A DNA stretch of 64,000 nt from Pantoea allii (GTDB taxonomy: Bacteria > Pseudomonadota > Gammaproteobacteria > Enterobacterales > Enterobacteriaceae): NCBI RefSeq assembly GCF_002307475.1, contig NZ_NTMH01000011.1:62001-126000 (forward strand), written 5' to 3'. This document shows positions 50,775 through 60,137 of this stretch, piece after piece. Every line of letters begins with the position of its first letter. Positions within the stretch are counted from its first letter, which is position 1. The notes beneath the pieces were generated by a model. That model made no database searches. It was not told the DNA's origin and saw only the letters and a list, made by a program, of their open reading frames with translations. A program made the position numbers and the translations under genes.

Positions 50775-51560
50775 TTAGCGGTTTTTTGCCCAGGGCGAGA
50801 ACCAGTTCAGCCCCTGAACGGTGTCCCCGCGCGGGATATACTCACAGCCGATCCAGCCGTCATATCCCACTTCATCCAGTAAGCGGAACAGCCAGGGATA
50901 GTTGATCTCCCCTTCGTCCGGTTCGTGGCGGTCGGGGGCCGCGGCAATCTGCACGTGGCGGTAACGTCCCGCGTAATGGCGAATCAGATGGCTGAGGTTG
51001 CCGTCCACGATCTGGGCATGGAACAGATCAAGCTGAGTAAACACGTTGGGACGGTCGATCAGGTCGACCATCTCCAGCGTCTGATACTGGCTGGCATACA
51101 GATAGCGCGGTTTCGTCGTGGGATTTAACGCTTCGATTAATAGCCTGATGTTATGGGGTGCGAAGCGTTCTGCGGCGTAACGCATATTGCTGACAAAGGT
51201 GTCAACGTACTGCTGGCGATCCGCACCCGGCGGTACGGTGGCCGCCATGATATGCACCTGGGGGCAGTCAAGCGCCAGCGCGTAGGCCAGCGCGCTGTCG
51301 ATATCGGCCCGTGCCTCCGCTTCCCGGCCAGGGATAGCGCTGACGCCCCATTCGCCAGCCGCAACGTTGCCCGGTGCCGTATTGAACAGCACCAGCTTTA
51401 GGCCGTTGTCATCCAGCAGCGGTTTTAGCTGCTCAGCCGAATAATCATAAGGGAACAGAAACTCCACCGCCTCAAATCCGGCCTGTGCGGCGGCGGCAAA
51501 GCGCTGCAGGAACGGCACCTCATTGAACTGGGTAGACAGGTTGGCTGCAAACTTTGGCAT
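50775..51560 (-). CDS. otnI: 2-oxo-tetronate isomerase OtnI
   Basis: TIM-barrel isomerase of 261 residues (YgbM, 258 in E. coli), of the hydroxypyruvate isomerase/AP-endonuclease 2 fold. [21 protein letters not shown] and [16 protein letters not shown] begin it; [20 protein letters not shown] and [18 protein letters not shown] contain metal ligands, and GCEYIPRG the late glutamate. It interconverts 2-oxo-tetronate and 3-oxo-tetronate. Its ATG shares one base with the otnC stop (TAATG). Confidence 0.93.
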   Translation of the reverse strand: MPKFAANLSTQFNEVPFLQRFAAAAQAGFEAVEFLFPYDYSAEQLKPLLDDNGLKLVLFNTAPGNVAAGEWGVSAIPGREAEARADIDSALAYALALDCPQVHIMAATVPPGADRQQYVDTFVSNMRYAAERFAPHNIRLLIEALNPTTKPRYLYASQYQTLEMVDLIDRPNVFTQLDLFHAQIVDGNLSHLIRHYAGRYRHVQIAAAPDRHEPDEGEINYPWLFRLLDEVGYDGWIGCEYIPRGDTVQGLNWFSPWAKNR

Positions 51561-52186
51561 TATCGGCTCCTGAGTTCGGCGACGTCGTCAGCGCTGAGAT
51601 AGCGGATGGCCCGATCGCCCAGAGTAAAGATCAGGCGCGCGGTCTCTTCCAGTTCTTCGGTATTGTCCGCGGCTTCCTGCAGAGATTTACCCATCACGAC
51701 CGGGCCATGGTTAGCCAGCAAAAACGCACGATAGCGCGGTGCCAGCTGTGCCAGATCTTCCGCCAGTCGCACGTCACCGGGTTTGTAGTAAGGCACAACC
51801 GGCACATCGCCCACCCGCATCACCACGTAGGGCGTGAACGGGCGGATGCAGTTCTGGCTGTCCAGATTTTGCAGGCACGACAGCGCGGTCAGATAGTGGC
51901 TGTGCAGATGAACGACCGCCTGGCAGTCCGGATTGTTCAGGTAGAGCGCCCGGTGAAAGGCGATTTCTTTTGAGGGTTTATCCCCGCCAAGCCATTCTCC
52001 CTGTAACGTGACCGTTGACAGAAGGCTGGCATCCAGCGCTCCCAGGCAGGAACCGGTGGGTGTTGCCAGCAGATTGCCGTCGTCCAGCAGCAGGGAAAGG
52101 TTGCCGGCTGACCCGGTGGCATAACCGCGCTGGAAGAACGACGCACCGAGTTTGACCATCTCTTCACGGGCCTGTTGTTCAGTCAT
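51560..52186 (-). CDS. otnC: 3-oxo-tetronate 4-phosphate decarboxylase OtnC
   Basis: Class II aldolase-family decarboxylase of 208 residues (YgbL). [16 protein letters not shown] is the class II aldolase signature; [12 protein letters not shown] provides metal-binding histidines and [11 protein letters not shown] the third. It releases carbon dioxide to give dihydroxyacetone phosphate. ATG at 52186 overlaps the otnK stop by eight bases and is preceded by GGGG; the longer frame to 52291 reads through otnK. Confidence 0.93.
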   Translation of the reverse strand: MTEQQAREEMVKLGASFFQRGYATGSAGNLSLLLDDGNLLATPTGSCLGALDASLLSTVTLQGEWLGGDKPSKEIAFHRALYLNNPDCQAVVHLHSHYLTALSCLQNLDSQNCIRPFTPYVVMRVGDVPVVPYYKPGDVRLAEDLAQLAPRYRAFLLANHGPVVMGKSLQEAADNTEELEETARLIFTLGDRAIRYLSADDVAELRSR

Positions 52187-53444
52187 GGGGAAACTCCGTT
52201 TGCGCGCGACGGAAAAAGTGCTCGTCGCCAAAATTACCGGATTTGAGCGCCAGCGACAGCGGCTGCTGTATATCTCTGACCCAGGGAACACCCGGCGAGA
52301 TCACCGGGCCAATATGAAACGCGGTGACGCCCAGGCTTTGGGCGACCACGCCCGAGGTTTCGCCGCCCGCGACAATAAAACGCTGCCAGCCGCGGGATTG
52401 CAGTTCCCGGGCCACCTGCGCAAACAGCTGCTCTACCGCTTCACTACTGCGCTGCGCGCCATATTGCTGTTGGATCGACTGCAGCTGTTGGGCCTCGGCG
52501 GTGGCAAATAACATCGGGGCCAGCGGTCCATCGCTATTTTCTGCAACCCAGTCACAAAGCACCTGTGCGTAATGTTCATCACTGAGACAACGCTCGACGC
52601 TGATCGCCTGGGCTGGTGCCTGCTGTTGATAGGCCGTGACCTGGCGATGAGTCATCTGTGAACAGGAGCCGGACAGCACGACGGCCCGCTCACCCTGGGG
52701 ATAACCGGCACGCTGCGCCTGACGTTTATCGCCGCTGTCGCCTGACCACTGACGTGCCAGGCCAATCGCCAGCCCGGAGCCACCGGTAACCAGCCGCCTG
52801 TCCTGCAGCGCCTGGCCCTGTGCTAACAGATGCTGCTCACTGAGCGTATCAATCACCACATAGTTAACGCCCTGCTCGCGCAGTTGATCCAGCTGCTGCT
52901 TTATCGCCATGGCCCCCTGATCCACGGTGGCGGCAGAAATGAGACCGGCTGTTCCCGTACTCTGACTTTCCATCAGCCGTAGCAGATTGCTGTCAGTCAT
53001 TGGCGTGACCGGATGATGACGCATGCCGGAGTCGGACAGCAGCTGTTCACCGACAAACAGATAGCCCTGATAGACGGTGCGACCGTTCACCGGCAGGGCC
53101 GGACAGATTACCGTTTGCGTCTCATTCAGCTCAGCCAGCAGCGCATCGGTGACCGGGCCAATATTGCCGCCGCGCGTGCTGTCGAAGGTGGAACAGTATT
53201 TGAAATAAAAACGTTCACAGCCTTGCTGTTGCAGCCAGCGCAGCGCGTTGAGCGACTGTGTCACCGCCTGATCAGCCGGACAGGAACGTGACTTAAGGCT
53301 GATCACAATGGCCTGCGCATCAGACGGCGCGTCCTCCTGAGGGATGCCGTTAAACTGAATCGTGGACAGGCCGTTTTGCACCAGAAAGCTGGCAATGTCG
53401 GTTGCGCCGGTAAAGTCATCGGCAATCACACCTAAACGTATCAT
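52179..53444 (-). CDS. otnK: 3-oxo-tetronate kinase OtnK
   Basis: Four-carbon acid sugar kinase of 421 residues (YgbK family, DUF1537). MIRLGVIADDFTGATDIAS is the family start with the DDFTGA catalytic loop; KYCSTFDST, CPALPVNGRTVY and GGSGLAIGLARQW follow, and the C-terminal nucleotide-binding part has VAGGETSGVVAQSLG and ISPGVPW. It phosphorylates 3-oxo-tetronate at the 4-position. ATGA overlap with ltnD. Confidence 0.94.
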   Translation of the reverse strand: MIRLGVIADDFTGATDIASFLVQNGLSTIQFNGIPQEDAPSDAQAIVISLKSRSCPADQAVTQSLNALRWLQQQGCERFYFKYCSTFDSTRGGNIGPVTDALLAELNETQTVICPALPVNGRTVYQGYLFVGEQLLSDSGMRHHPVTPMTDSNLLRLMESQSTGTAGLISAATVDQGAMAIKQQLDQLREQGVNYVVIDTLSEQHLLAQGQALQDRRLVTGGSGLAIGLARQWSGDSGDKRQAQRAGYPQGERAVVLSGSCSQMTHRQVTAYQQQAPAQAISVERCLSDEHYAQVLCDWVAENSDGPLAPMLFATAEAQQLQSIQQQYGAQRSSEAVEQLFAQVARELQSRGWQRFIVAGGETSGVVAQSLGVTAFHIGPVISPGVPWVRDIQQPLSLALKSGNFGDEHFFRRAQTEFPHD

Positions 53445-54346
53445 GCTTTCTCCTGGCGCTGCGGCAGCGTAATCCCGCTGAAGATTTTAATGACCGCGCT
53501 GTCATCCTCGCGCCCAAAACCGGCATTGCTGGCTTCGGTGAACATAGTGAGTGCGGTGGACGCCAGCGGCAGCGGGAAATGCAGGGCTTGCGCAGTATCG
53601 GCGACCAGATTCAGGTCTTTCACAAAGATGTCGACCGCTGAGGTTGGGCGGTAATCGCCGTCAACAACGTGGCGCATGCGGTTTTCAAACATCCATGAAT
53701 TCCCTGCGGCATTGGTGACCACCTCATACATCGTATCCAGGGGAATCCCGGCGCGGGCGGCCAGCGCCATCGCTTCGGCCCCGACGGCAATATGCACGCC
53801 AGCCAGAAGCTGATGAATGATCTTGACCGTGGAACCCTGACCGATTTCGCTCCCGACGCGGTAAACCTTCGCCGCCACCGCGTCCAGCACCGGCTGCAAC
53901 GCCGCAAACGCCGCATCGCTGCCTGACGCCATGACGGTCATGTCGCCTGTCGCGGCTTTGGCCGCACCGCCTGACACCGGCGCGTCCAGCATCAGCAGTT
54001 GATGGTCAGCCAGCCCTTGTTCGATTTGCTTTGCATCCTGCGCGGACAGGGTTGAGGAGACCATGACCACCGTGCCGGGTCGAAGCCTGGCAGCCAGTCC
54101 CTCTTCGCCAAACAGGATGGCGTTAACCTGCTTCGCGTTGACCACCAGCAGCAGCACGGCATCAAGCTGCTCAGCAAACGCGTGCGCTGAGGTCTGCGCA
54201 TCGCGCGCGCCAGCCTGACGCAGTGTCTCCAGCGCCAGCGGATTCAGATCGACGCCCCACGTTGACAGCCCTGCCCGGATACACGACTGCGCCGCGCCCA
54301 TTCCCATTGAACCTAAGCCTATGACACAGACTTGTGAAACTGGCAT
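53441..54346 (-). CDS. ltnD: L-threonate dehydrogenase LtnD
   Basis: 3-hydroxyisobutyrate-dehydrogenase-family enzyme of 301 residues (YgbJ). The Rossmann motif is VIGLGSMGMGAAQS; LDAPVSGGAAKAATGDM is the substrate-binding signature and VKIIHQLLAGVHIA contains the catalytic lysine. It oxidises L-threonate to 2-oxo-tetronate with NAD. It is the first gene of the operon, divergent from ygbI across 264 bp. Confidence 0.93.
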   Translation of the reverse strand: MPVSQVCVIGLGSMGMGAAQSCIRAGLSTWGVDLNPLALETLRQAGARDAQTSAHAFAEQLDAVLLLVVNAKQVNAILFGEEGLAARLRPGTVVMVSSTLSAQDAKQIEQGLADHQLLMLDAPVSGGAAKAATGDMTVMASGSDAAFAALQPVLDAVAAKVYRVGSEIGQGSTVKIIHQLLAGVHIAVGAEAMALAARAGIPLDTMYEVVTNAAGNSWMFENRMRHVVDGDYRPTSAVDIFVKDLNLVADTAQALHFPLPLASTALTMFTEASNAGFGREDDSAVIKIFSGITLPQRQEKA

Positions 54347-54610
54347 CGGTGGCCTCCCTTGTTAAATTAAGTGAATTTTTGATTTCTGTTGTTGATAGTG
54401 CCAATAAAGTGCGCACAAAAACGTGCCTTAATTCACATAAATTAACGCAAAAGGATCGATATTAAACATTTATTCACACTGGAAATGCGCCGGCCCCGAC
54501 TGTTCACTGCCTTTAACAGCCGGTTCAGCGGGGGAAACCGCGTTAAAATTTCCGTGTGTCTTCGTGAGCCGATGCTCTACAATGTGAAAAAATGATAAAT
54601 CGAGGTAGTT

Positions 54611-55378
54611 ATGATCCCCGTTGAGCGTCATCAACAGATCCTGGCTCTGGTGGCAGAGCGCGGCGTCATGAGCATTGCCGAGCTCACGGAGCGGTTTGGC
54701 GTGTCACATATGACCATTCGCCGCGATGTGCAAAAGCTGGAAGAGCAAGGCGCGGTGCTGTCCGTGTCGGGTGGCGTGCGTTCCGCTAACCGGCTGGCCA
54801 GTGAACCCTCGCATCTGACCAAGACGGCCCTGTTCAATGATCAGAAGAAGGCGATAGGACGACTGGCGGCCCAGCATATTCCGCGAAACAGCTGTATTTA
54901 TCTGGATGCCGGCACCACCACGCTGGCACTGGCACGGGAAATCGCCGAGCGGGACGATTTGTTAGTGGTGACCAATGATTTTATGGTGACCAATTTGCTG
55001 ATGGAGACAAGTCGTTGCCGGGTCATTCATACCGGCGGCACAGTATGTCGCGATAATCGCTCCTGCATTGGCGATGCGGCAGCGCGCAGCCTGCGCCAGT
55101 TGGCAATCGATATTGCGTTTGTTTCCACCTCAAGCTGGGGACTGCGTGGATTGTTTACGCCGGACGAAGATAAAGTGGCGGTGAAGCAGGCGGTATGTGA
55201 CGTCAGCAGCAAACGCGTGCTGCTCAGTGACAGCTCTAAATACGACAAAATCGCCACCTGGCTGGCCTTACCGCTGGAGACGTTCGATGTCATTATTACC
55301 GACAGTCAGCTGAATGCGACGGGACGTGAAGCGTTGAGTACGGGGAGCTGGGAATTGGTGATCGCGCGGGAAAACTGA
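54611..55378 (+). CDS. ygbI: DeoR-family regulator YgbI
   Basis: 255-residue repressor. MIPVERHQQILALVAERGVMSIAELTERFGVSHMTIRRDVQKLEEQG is the DeoR helix-turn-helix; the sugar-phosphate-binding part includes YLDAGTTTLALAREI, HTGGTVCRDN and LSDSSKYDK. Divergent from ltnD, so it most likely controls the threonate/erythronate operon. The ATG is preceded by GAGGTAGTT. Confidence 0.93.
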   Translation: MIPVERHQQILALVAERGVMSIAELTERFGVSHMTIRRDVQKLEEQGAVLSVSGGVRSANRLASEPSHLTKTALFNDQKKAIGRLAAQHIPRNSCIYLDAGTTTLALAREIAERDDLLVVTNDFMVTNLLMETSRCRVIHTGGTVCRDNRSCIGDAAARSLRQLAIDIAFVSTSSWGLRGLFTPDEDKVAVKQAVCDVSSKRVLLSDSSKYDKIATWLALPLETFDVIITDSQLNATGREALSTGSWELVIAREN

Positions 55379-55388
55379 ATGGATGCTG

Positions 55389-55424
55389 CCCTGCTCTGCT
55401 CCCGTCATCGGGAACAGAACAGGG
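55389..55424. terminator. Bidirectional hairpin between ygbI and puuP
   Basis: CCCTGCTCTGCTCCCG / CGGGAACAGAACAGGG long stem with a TCAT loop between convergent genes, without a strong T tract. Confidence 0.6.
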
Positions 55425-55432
55425 CCAGGGTC

Positions 55433-56791
55433 TTACACTTCTTCGCTAAACTGCGGAACAGGATTGCGGAAACTGCGGGTCACAAACGCCAGATAAATAA
55501 TACCAATGGCAGCCCAGATCAGGCCCAGCACCATTGAGCTTTGCTCCAGGTTTACCCACAGCGCACCCACGGTCAGCGCGCCCAGCATCGGCAGAACCAG
55601 ATACTGGAAGTGATCGTTAAGGGTTTTGTTACGTTTTTCACGTACCCAGTACTGCGCGATCACCGACAGGTTCACGAAGGTAAAGGCCACCAGCGCACCA
55701 AAGTTAATCAGCGCGGTGGCGGTGACCAGGTCAAAGTTAATCGCCATCAGCGCCACGGCACCGACCAGAATCACGTTCAGGGACGGCGTGCGCCATTTTG
55801 GATGGATATAACCGAAGAAACGCTCCGGGAAGACACCATCACGGCCCATTACATACATCAGACGTGAAACACCCGCGTGTGCCGCCATACCGGAAGCCAG
55901 TACCGTGACCACAGAGAAGACCAGGATACCGACCTGCAACGCTTTACCCGCCACGTACAGCATGATTTCAGGCTGTGAGGAGTCCGGCTCTTTAAAGCGC
56001 GAGATGTCCGGGAAGTACAGCTGCAGGAAGTAGGACGCCACGATAAACATCAGGCCACCAATCAGCGCGGTCAGGAAAATCGCACGCGGAATGGTCCGTT
56101 CTGCATCTTTGGTTTCTTCCGACAGCGAGCTGATGCCGTCAAAGCCCAGGAACGAGAAACACAGAATGGTCGCCCCCGTAATCATCGGCACCACATGGGC
56201 GTTCTCCGACCAGAACGGCTTGCTGCTGACCACGGTTCCCGCGCCTTCACCGTGCGCCACACCGTAAATCACCATGGCCGTAATCCCGACCATCACCACA
56301 ACCTGCAAAATCACAATCACGCTGTTGAAGTTGGCAACGGTTTTGATGCCCTTAAGGTTGGACAGCGTCATAAAGCCGACCAACAGCACCACGAAAATCC
56401 ACGACGGGATACCTGGCACCAGGGTTTCAAAATAGTTTTTTGCCAGCAGGATGTTAATCATCGGCATGAACAGATAGTCCAGCAGCGATGACCAGCCCAC
56501 CATAAAGCCGACATGCGGACTGATTGCCTTTTGAGCGTAGGTATAAGCGGAGCCCGCAGATGGGAAGCGGCGTACCAGCTTACCGTAACTCACGGCAGTG
56601 AACAGAATCGCAATCAGGGCGAAAGCATAAGCGGTGGCAACGTGACCGTCGGTCAGACCCGAGACAATCCCAAAGGTATCAAACAGGGTCATCGGCTGCA
56701 TGTAGGCTAAGCCCATCATGACGACCGGCAGTAACGTCAGCGTTTTTTTCAGTTGAGCACGTTGTGGTGCAGCAGAGGTATTAAGCGACAT
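55433..56791 (-). CDS. puuP: Putrescine importer PuuP
   Basis: Inner-membrane APC-family importer of 452 residues with 12 predicted spans. [68 protein letters not shown] and [27 protein letters not shown] are characteristic of E. coli PuuP. It imports putrescine for the glutamylation pathway. It follows puuA in the same direction but a terminator (57052-57084) lies between, so it may have its own promoter. A small open frame upstream overlaps its start. Confidence 0.95.
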   Translation of the reverse strand: MSLNTSAAPQRAQLKKTLTLLPVVMMGLAYMQPMTLFDTFGIVSGLTDGHVATAYAFALIAILFTAVSYGKLVRRFPSAGSAYTYAQKAISPHVGFMVGWSSLLDYLFMPMINILLAKNYFETLVPGIPSWIFVVLLVGFMTLSNLKGIKTVANFNSVIVILQVVVMVGITAMVIYGVAHGEGAGTVVSSKPFWSENAHVVPMITGATILCFSFLGFDGISSLSEETKDAERTIPRAIFLTALIGGLMFIVASYFLQLYFPDISRFKEPDSSQPEIMLYVAGKALQVGILVFSVVTVLASGMAAHAGVSRLMYVMGRDGVFPERFFGYIHPKWRTPSLNVILVGAVALMAINFDLVTATALINFGALVAFTFVNLSVIAQYWVREKRNKTLNDHFQYLVLPMLGALTVGALWVNLEQSSMVLGLIWAAIGIIYLAFVTRSFRNPVPQFSEEV

Positions 56792-56945
56792 GCTTCAGTC
56801 CTCCTTGCGCAGCAACCTGACTGGGTTGACTCACAAGGATACTGCGCATTAAGCGACAGGGAGTAAGGTTTGCGGCAAGCGCGGCGCCGTAGTCGTCACG
56901 AAAACGTGTACCAGCCTGAGCCGGTAGAGTATTAAACATCCCCAT
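56781..56945 (-). CDS. Possible small protein or leader peptide upstream of puuP
   Basis: A 54-codon frame, [20 protein letters not shown], then a cysteine-containing middle and ending in [12 protein letters not shown] stands eight bases before the ATG, a better site than many real genes. Its last codons overlap the puuP start by 11 bases, and the puuP ribosome site (AAGGAGG) lies inside it. This suggests translational coupling. I do not recognise the protein and it may be chance. Confidence 0.35.
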   Translation of the reverse strand: MGMFNTLPAQAGTRFRDDYGAALAANLTPCRLMRSILVSQPSQVAAQGGLKHVA

Positions 56946-57051
56946 CTTTACATCCTCTATCTCACGCCAATGCGTGTTTTCAGTGTTTATCTATCCGGGT
57001 ACGCGCCCGGCCTCGGTTGTGTCAGCGAAAATTCACTCTGTGATAACGTGC

Positions 57052-57084
57052 AAAAAAATAACCGGCGCGGTGAGCGTCGGTTAT
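57052..57084 (-). terminator. Terminator between puuA and puuP
   Basis: On the minus strand ATAACCGACGC ... GCGCCGGTTAT, followed by seven T residues. It lies 83 bp past the puuA stop. The rest of the 375-bp puuA-puuP gap has no other gene besides the small open frame. Confidence 0.85.
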
Positions 57085-57166
57085 GTTCTGAATTTGCAGG
57101 GGGCGTATTTTGCCCCAACCCAACGCATTATTTCAAGACGTTGTCGCATAGAATGCAAAATATTAA

Positions 57167-58582
57167 TCAGGCGTTCTTTAACATCCAATCAATTTCCGTG
57201 GAAGTGATTAACCTTTCGAACTGCATTAGTTCATAATTTTTACAGCTAAACCACACTTTGGCAAACTTCTCACCCAGTAACTTTTGTAAAGGGTTGCTGT
57301 TTTCAAATTCATAAAGGGCATCACTTTGCCGTATCGGTAATGCCAGCCCTTCCGCCTCATGACCATTACCTTTTACCGGCTGCGGTAAGGAGAGCGGCGT
57401 ATCAAGACCGTGCAACATCCCGGCTAAAATCGCTGACATCACCAGATACGGATTCGCATCCGCCCCGGCAACCCGATACTCAATACGACGACTTTCTATA
57501 TCGCCACAGGGGATGCGCAGCGCAACCGTGCGGTTGTTATGGCCCCAGGATGCCTGTAACGGCACATAGGCTTCCGGTACAAAACGGCGGTAGGCATTCA
57601 CGTTTGGTGCCAGTAGCGCCATGGAAGCCGGCATTAAATCAATCATGCCGGCCAGGGTGCGCTTCAGCAGCGGTGAGTCGCTGCCGTCGTCGCAGGCAAA
57701 GGCATTATGGTCGGCCGCATCCAGCATACTGATATGCACGTGCATGCCACTGCCTGCATAGTCCTCATAGGGCTTCGCCATGAAGGTCGCCGTCATGCCG
57801 TGATTTTCAGCCACCTGACGAATCAGGCGCTTAAGCTGAATGGCGTGGTCGCAGGCGCTCAGTACGTCCCGTGTATGGTGCAGGTTGATTTCAAACTGCC
57901 CAGGCGAGGCTTCTGCCAGCGCGCCGTCGGCTGGAATCCCCTGCAGGCGGGCCAGCGTGTCGATATCCCGTAGTACATCGGAGAAGTGATCAAGGTTGTC
58001 CAGAGAATAGACCTGGCTCTGCATATTGCGCTCGTCGCTGCCCGGCGCACAGGGCGGCTGAATAAAGCCTTCGGCATCGCGCTTTTTATCGACCAGATAG
58101 AACTCCAGCTCTACCGCTACCACCGGAAAAAGCCCTCGGTTACGCAGCTGTTGCCACAGCCGGTTCAGGACATTTCGGGGTTCAACGTCAAAGGGAGTGC
58201 CATCTTGGTTGCACATGGTTAACAGCAGTTGTGCAATGTGTTGCGGATCGGCGGCAGAGGGAACGAGCGTATCCGGAATGGGGAGGCAAAGATTATCGGG
58301 CTCGCCGAGAGACTGTCCCAGCCCGGCGTCTTCAACGGTGTTGCCAAGAATATCCATGGCAAACACAGAAGCGGGGAAGTAGCAGCCTTTCTCCAGCTTC
58401 GCTAACGCGGAAACCGGGATGCGCTTACCACGAAAAACACCATTTAAATCATTCAGTAAAATATCAACGTACTGCGTTTCAGGGTGGCGCTCCAGCCAGT
58501 TTTTCACCTCTTGCTGGAACGCGCTGGTTCGTCTCTCTTCACTGTGCAACGTGAAGTCTTCTACTTCTACCAGGTTAGTCAT
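57167..58582 (-). CDS. puuA: Gamma-glutamylputrescine synthetase
   Basis: Glutamine-synthetase-family enzyme of 472 residues, the same as E. coli PuuA. It joins glutamate and putrescine using ATP, the first step of the Puu pathway. VAVELEFYLVDKK holds metal-binding glutamates, DGALAEASPGQFEINLHH and MAKPYEDYAGSGMHVHIS are GS signatures, and PNVNAYRRFVPEAYVP with EYRVAGADANPYL line the active site. The ATG at 58582 (MTNLVEV) is preceded by GGCGG and gives the correct length. Divergent from puuD; PuuR-like boxes lie between. Confidence 0.96.
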   Translation of the reverse strand: MTNLVEVEDFTLHSEERRTSAFQQEVKNWLERHPETQYVDILLNDLNGVFRGKRIPVSALAKLEKGCYFPASVFAMDILGNTVEDAGLGQSLGEPDNLCLPIPDTLVPSAADPQHIAQLLLTMCNQDGTPFDVEPRNVLNRLWQQLRNRGLFPVVAVELEFYLVDKKRDAEGFIQPPCAPGSDERNMQSQVYSLDNLDHFSDVLRDIDTLARLQGIPADGALAEASPGQFEINLHHTRDVLSACDHAIQLKRLIRQVAENHGMTATFMAKPYEDYAGSGMHVHISMLDAADHNAFACDDGSDSPLLKRTLAGMIDLMPASMALLAPNVNAYRRFVPEAYVPLQASWGHNNRTVALRIPCGDIESRRIEYRVAGADANPYLVMSAILAGMLHGLDTPLSLPQPVKGNGHEAEGLALPIRQSDALYEFENSNPLQKLLGEKFAKVWFSCKNYELMQFERLITSTEIDWMLKNA

Positions 58583-58722
58583 GATTTCATCCGCCTTTAA
58601 CCACAAAATGGGAGTGCGTAATGCTCAAAAAAACGGCCACACCTCTAACATAGCGCTAACACAAAAAGTGTGCAAATGTAACAAATCTGTTTGAAGATTC
58701 AGCGATGGGTTGCTAGATTGAC

Positions 58723-58735
58723 AAAATATTGCACA
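58723..58735 (+). promoter_or_regulatory. PuuR-like operator 1
   Basis: AAAATATTGCACA resembles the E. coli PuuR consensus AAAATATAATGAACA. It lies in the divergent puuA/puuD promoter region, where PuuR acts in E. coli. Confidence 0.5.
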
Positions 58736-58763
58736 CTTAACCGTCAGTTATGCCCTTTTCGTC

Positions 58764-58777
58764 AAATATTTTGAACA
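58764..58777 (+). promoter_or_regulatory. PuuR-like operator 2
   Basis: AAATATTTTGAACA matches most of the PuuR consensus AAAATATAATGAACA, 18 bp before the puuD ATG. It is the stronger of the two candidates. Confidence 0.6.
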
Positions 58778-58794
58778 GCTGTTGAGGGGGAAGC

Positions 58795-59556
58795 ATGGGC
58801 ATTATTTTTGACAAGCCGTTGATTGGCGTAGTGATGTGCCAGACTCATCATCAGGGCCATCCTGTCCAGTCGGTGCATAATAAATATCTTGATGCTGTCG
58901 TTATCGCCGGTGGCGCGCCGCTCGCTCTGCCTCATCAGCTTATGGCTGCCCCGCATCTATTAGAAAACGCTATGGCTGCACTGGACGGCATCTTACTGAC
59001 CGGCAGCCCAAGCAACCTTGAACCCTGGCTGTATGGTGAAGAAGGCGAGGAACCGGACGCAGATGCAGGACGGGATCGTCTGGCCTTTAACCTGATTACG
59101 CACGCCGTGGGTAAACAGCTGCCGTTATTTGGCATTTGCCGCGGCATGCAGGAGCTGGTGGTGGCTAACGGCGGTGCACTTTATCGTCACCTTAATCAGC
59201 ATCCCCAGTTTCAGCGCCATCACGATGATGATGCCGCCCCGCTCCCCCAGCAGTACGCACCCGCTCACGACGTCAATATTGAACCCGGCGGATTACTGGC
59301 CGCGCTGCTGGGTACTGCGCCGTTAAGCGTAAACTCGGTGCATCATCAAGGCATTCGTGAAGCCGGGCCTCAGCTGCGCATTGAAGCCCGATCGCCGGAC
59401 GGACTGATTGAGGCCATAAGCCTGGCCAGACATCCTTTCGCGCTGGCCGTGCAGTGGCATCCAGAATGGCAATTGAAACCCGCGACGCCTTCCTTTCAAC
59501 TGTTTAACGGCTTTATTCAGGCCGCGCATCTCTACAAACGGGAAAAGCAACAATGA
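58795..59556 (+). CDS. puuD: Gamma-glutamyl-GABA hydrolase
   Basis: Class I glutamine-amidotransferase-like hydrolase of 253 residues (254 in E. coli) that releases GABA and glutamate. GICRGMQE gives nucleophile Cys115 and VQWHPEW gives His222/Glu224 of the triad. PLIGVVMCQTHHQGH and LLTGSPSNLEPWLY are PuuD hallmarks. The ATG follows GAGGGGG. Overlaps puuR by four bases. Confidence 0.95.
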   Translation: MGIIFDKPLIGVVMCQTHHQGHPVQSVHNKYLDAVVIAGGAPLALPHQLMAAPHLLENAMAALDGILLTGSPSNLEPWLYGEEGEEPDADAGRDRLAFNLITHAVGKQLPLFGICRGMQELVVANGGALYRHLNQHPQFQRHHDDDAAPLPQQYAPAHDVNIEPGGLLAALLGTAPLSVNSVHHQGIREAGPQLRIEARSPDGLIEAISLARHPFALAVQWHPEWQLKPATPSFQLFNGFIQAAHLYKREKQQ

Positions 59557-60110
59557 GCGATGCGACCCAGGCTCCCGGGCGACGCCTGTCGCAGATTCGC
59601 CAGGCGATGGGCTTATCCCAACGGCGCGTTGCTGAACTGGCTGGTCTCACCCACAGCGCGATCAGCACCATTGAACAGGACAAGGTCAGCCCGGCGGTCA
59701 GTACGCTGCAAAAGCTGTTAAAGGTCTATGGCCTGTCGCTGTCGGAGTTTTTCTCTGAGCCGAAGGGGCAGGATGGGCCAAAAGTGGTAGTGCGCGCTGG
59801 GGATCTGCTGGAGATCGGCAGCCAGGGCGTTTCACTGAAGCTGATTGATAACGGCACCACCCGACGAGCCCTGGGCATGCTGCTTGAGACGTATCAACCC
59901 GGTGCCAGTACCGGGGAAAAGTTACGTCACGCGGGTGAAGAAACCGGCACGCTGCTGGAAGGCCAGATTGTACTGGAGATAAACGGTCAGCAATTTCACC
60001 TCTCTGCCGGTGAGAGTTATGTCATCGATACGGGCCTGCCACACAGTTTTACCAACCCTGCCGATGTGCCTTGTCGCATCGTCAGCGCCCATACGCCCGC
60101 TAATTTTTAA
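59553..60110 (+). CDS. puuR: Putrescine-responsive repressor PuuR
   Basis: 185 residues, as in E. coli. An XRE helix-turn-helix at about 10-65 (LSQIRQAMGLSQRRVAELAGLTHSAISTIEQDKVSPAVSTLQ) precedes a cupin at about 110-185 with HAGEETGTLLEGQIVLEINGQ and DTGLPHSFTNPAD. It represses puu genes until putrescine accumulates. ATGA overlap with puuD. Confidence 0.96.
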   Translation: MSDATQAPGRRLSQIRQAMGLSQRRVAELAGLTHSAISTIEQDKVSPAVSTLQKLLKVYGLSLSEFFSEPKGQDGPKVVVRAGDLLEIGSQGVSLKLIDNGTTRRALGMLLETYQPGASTGEKLRHAGEETGTLLEGQIVLEINGQQFHLSAGESYVIDTGLPHSFTNPADVPCRIVSAHTPANF

Positions 60111-60137
60111 CCCGGGTCGACAGCCAAGGAGCTTGAT

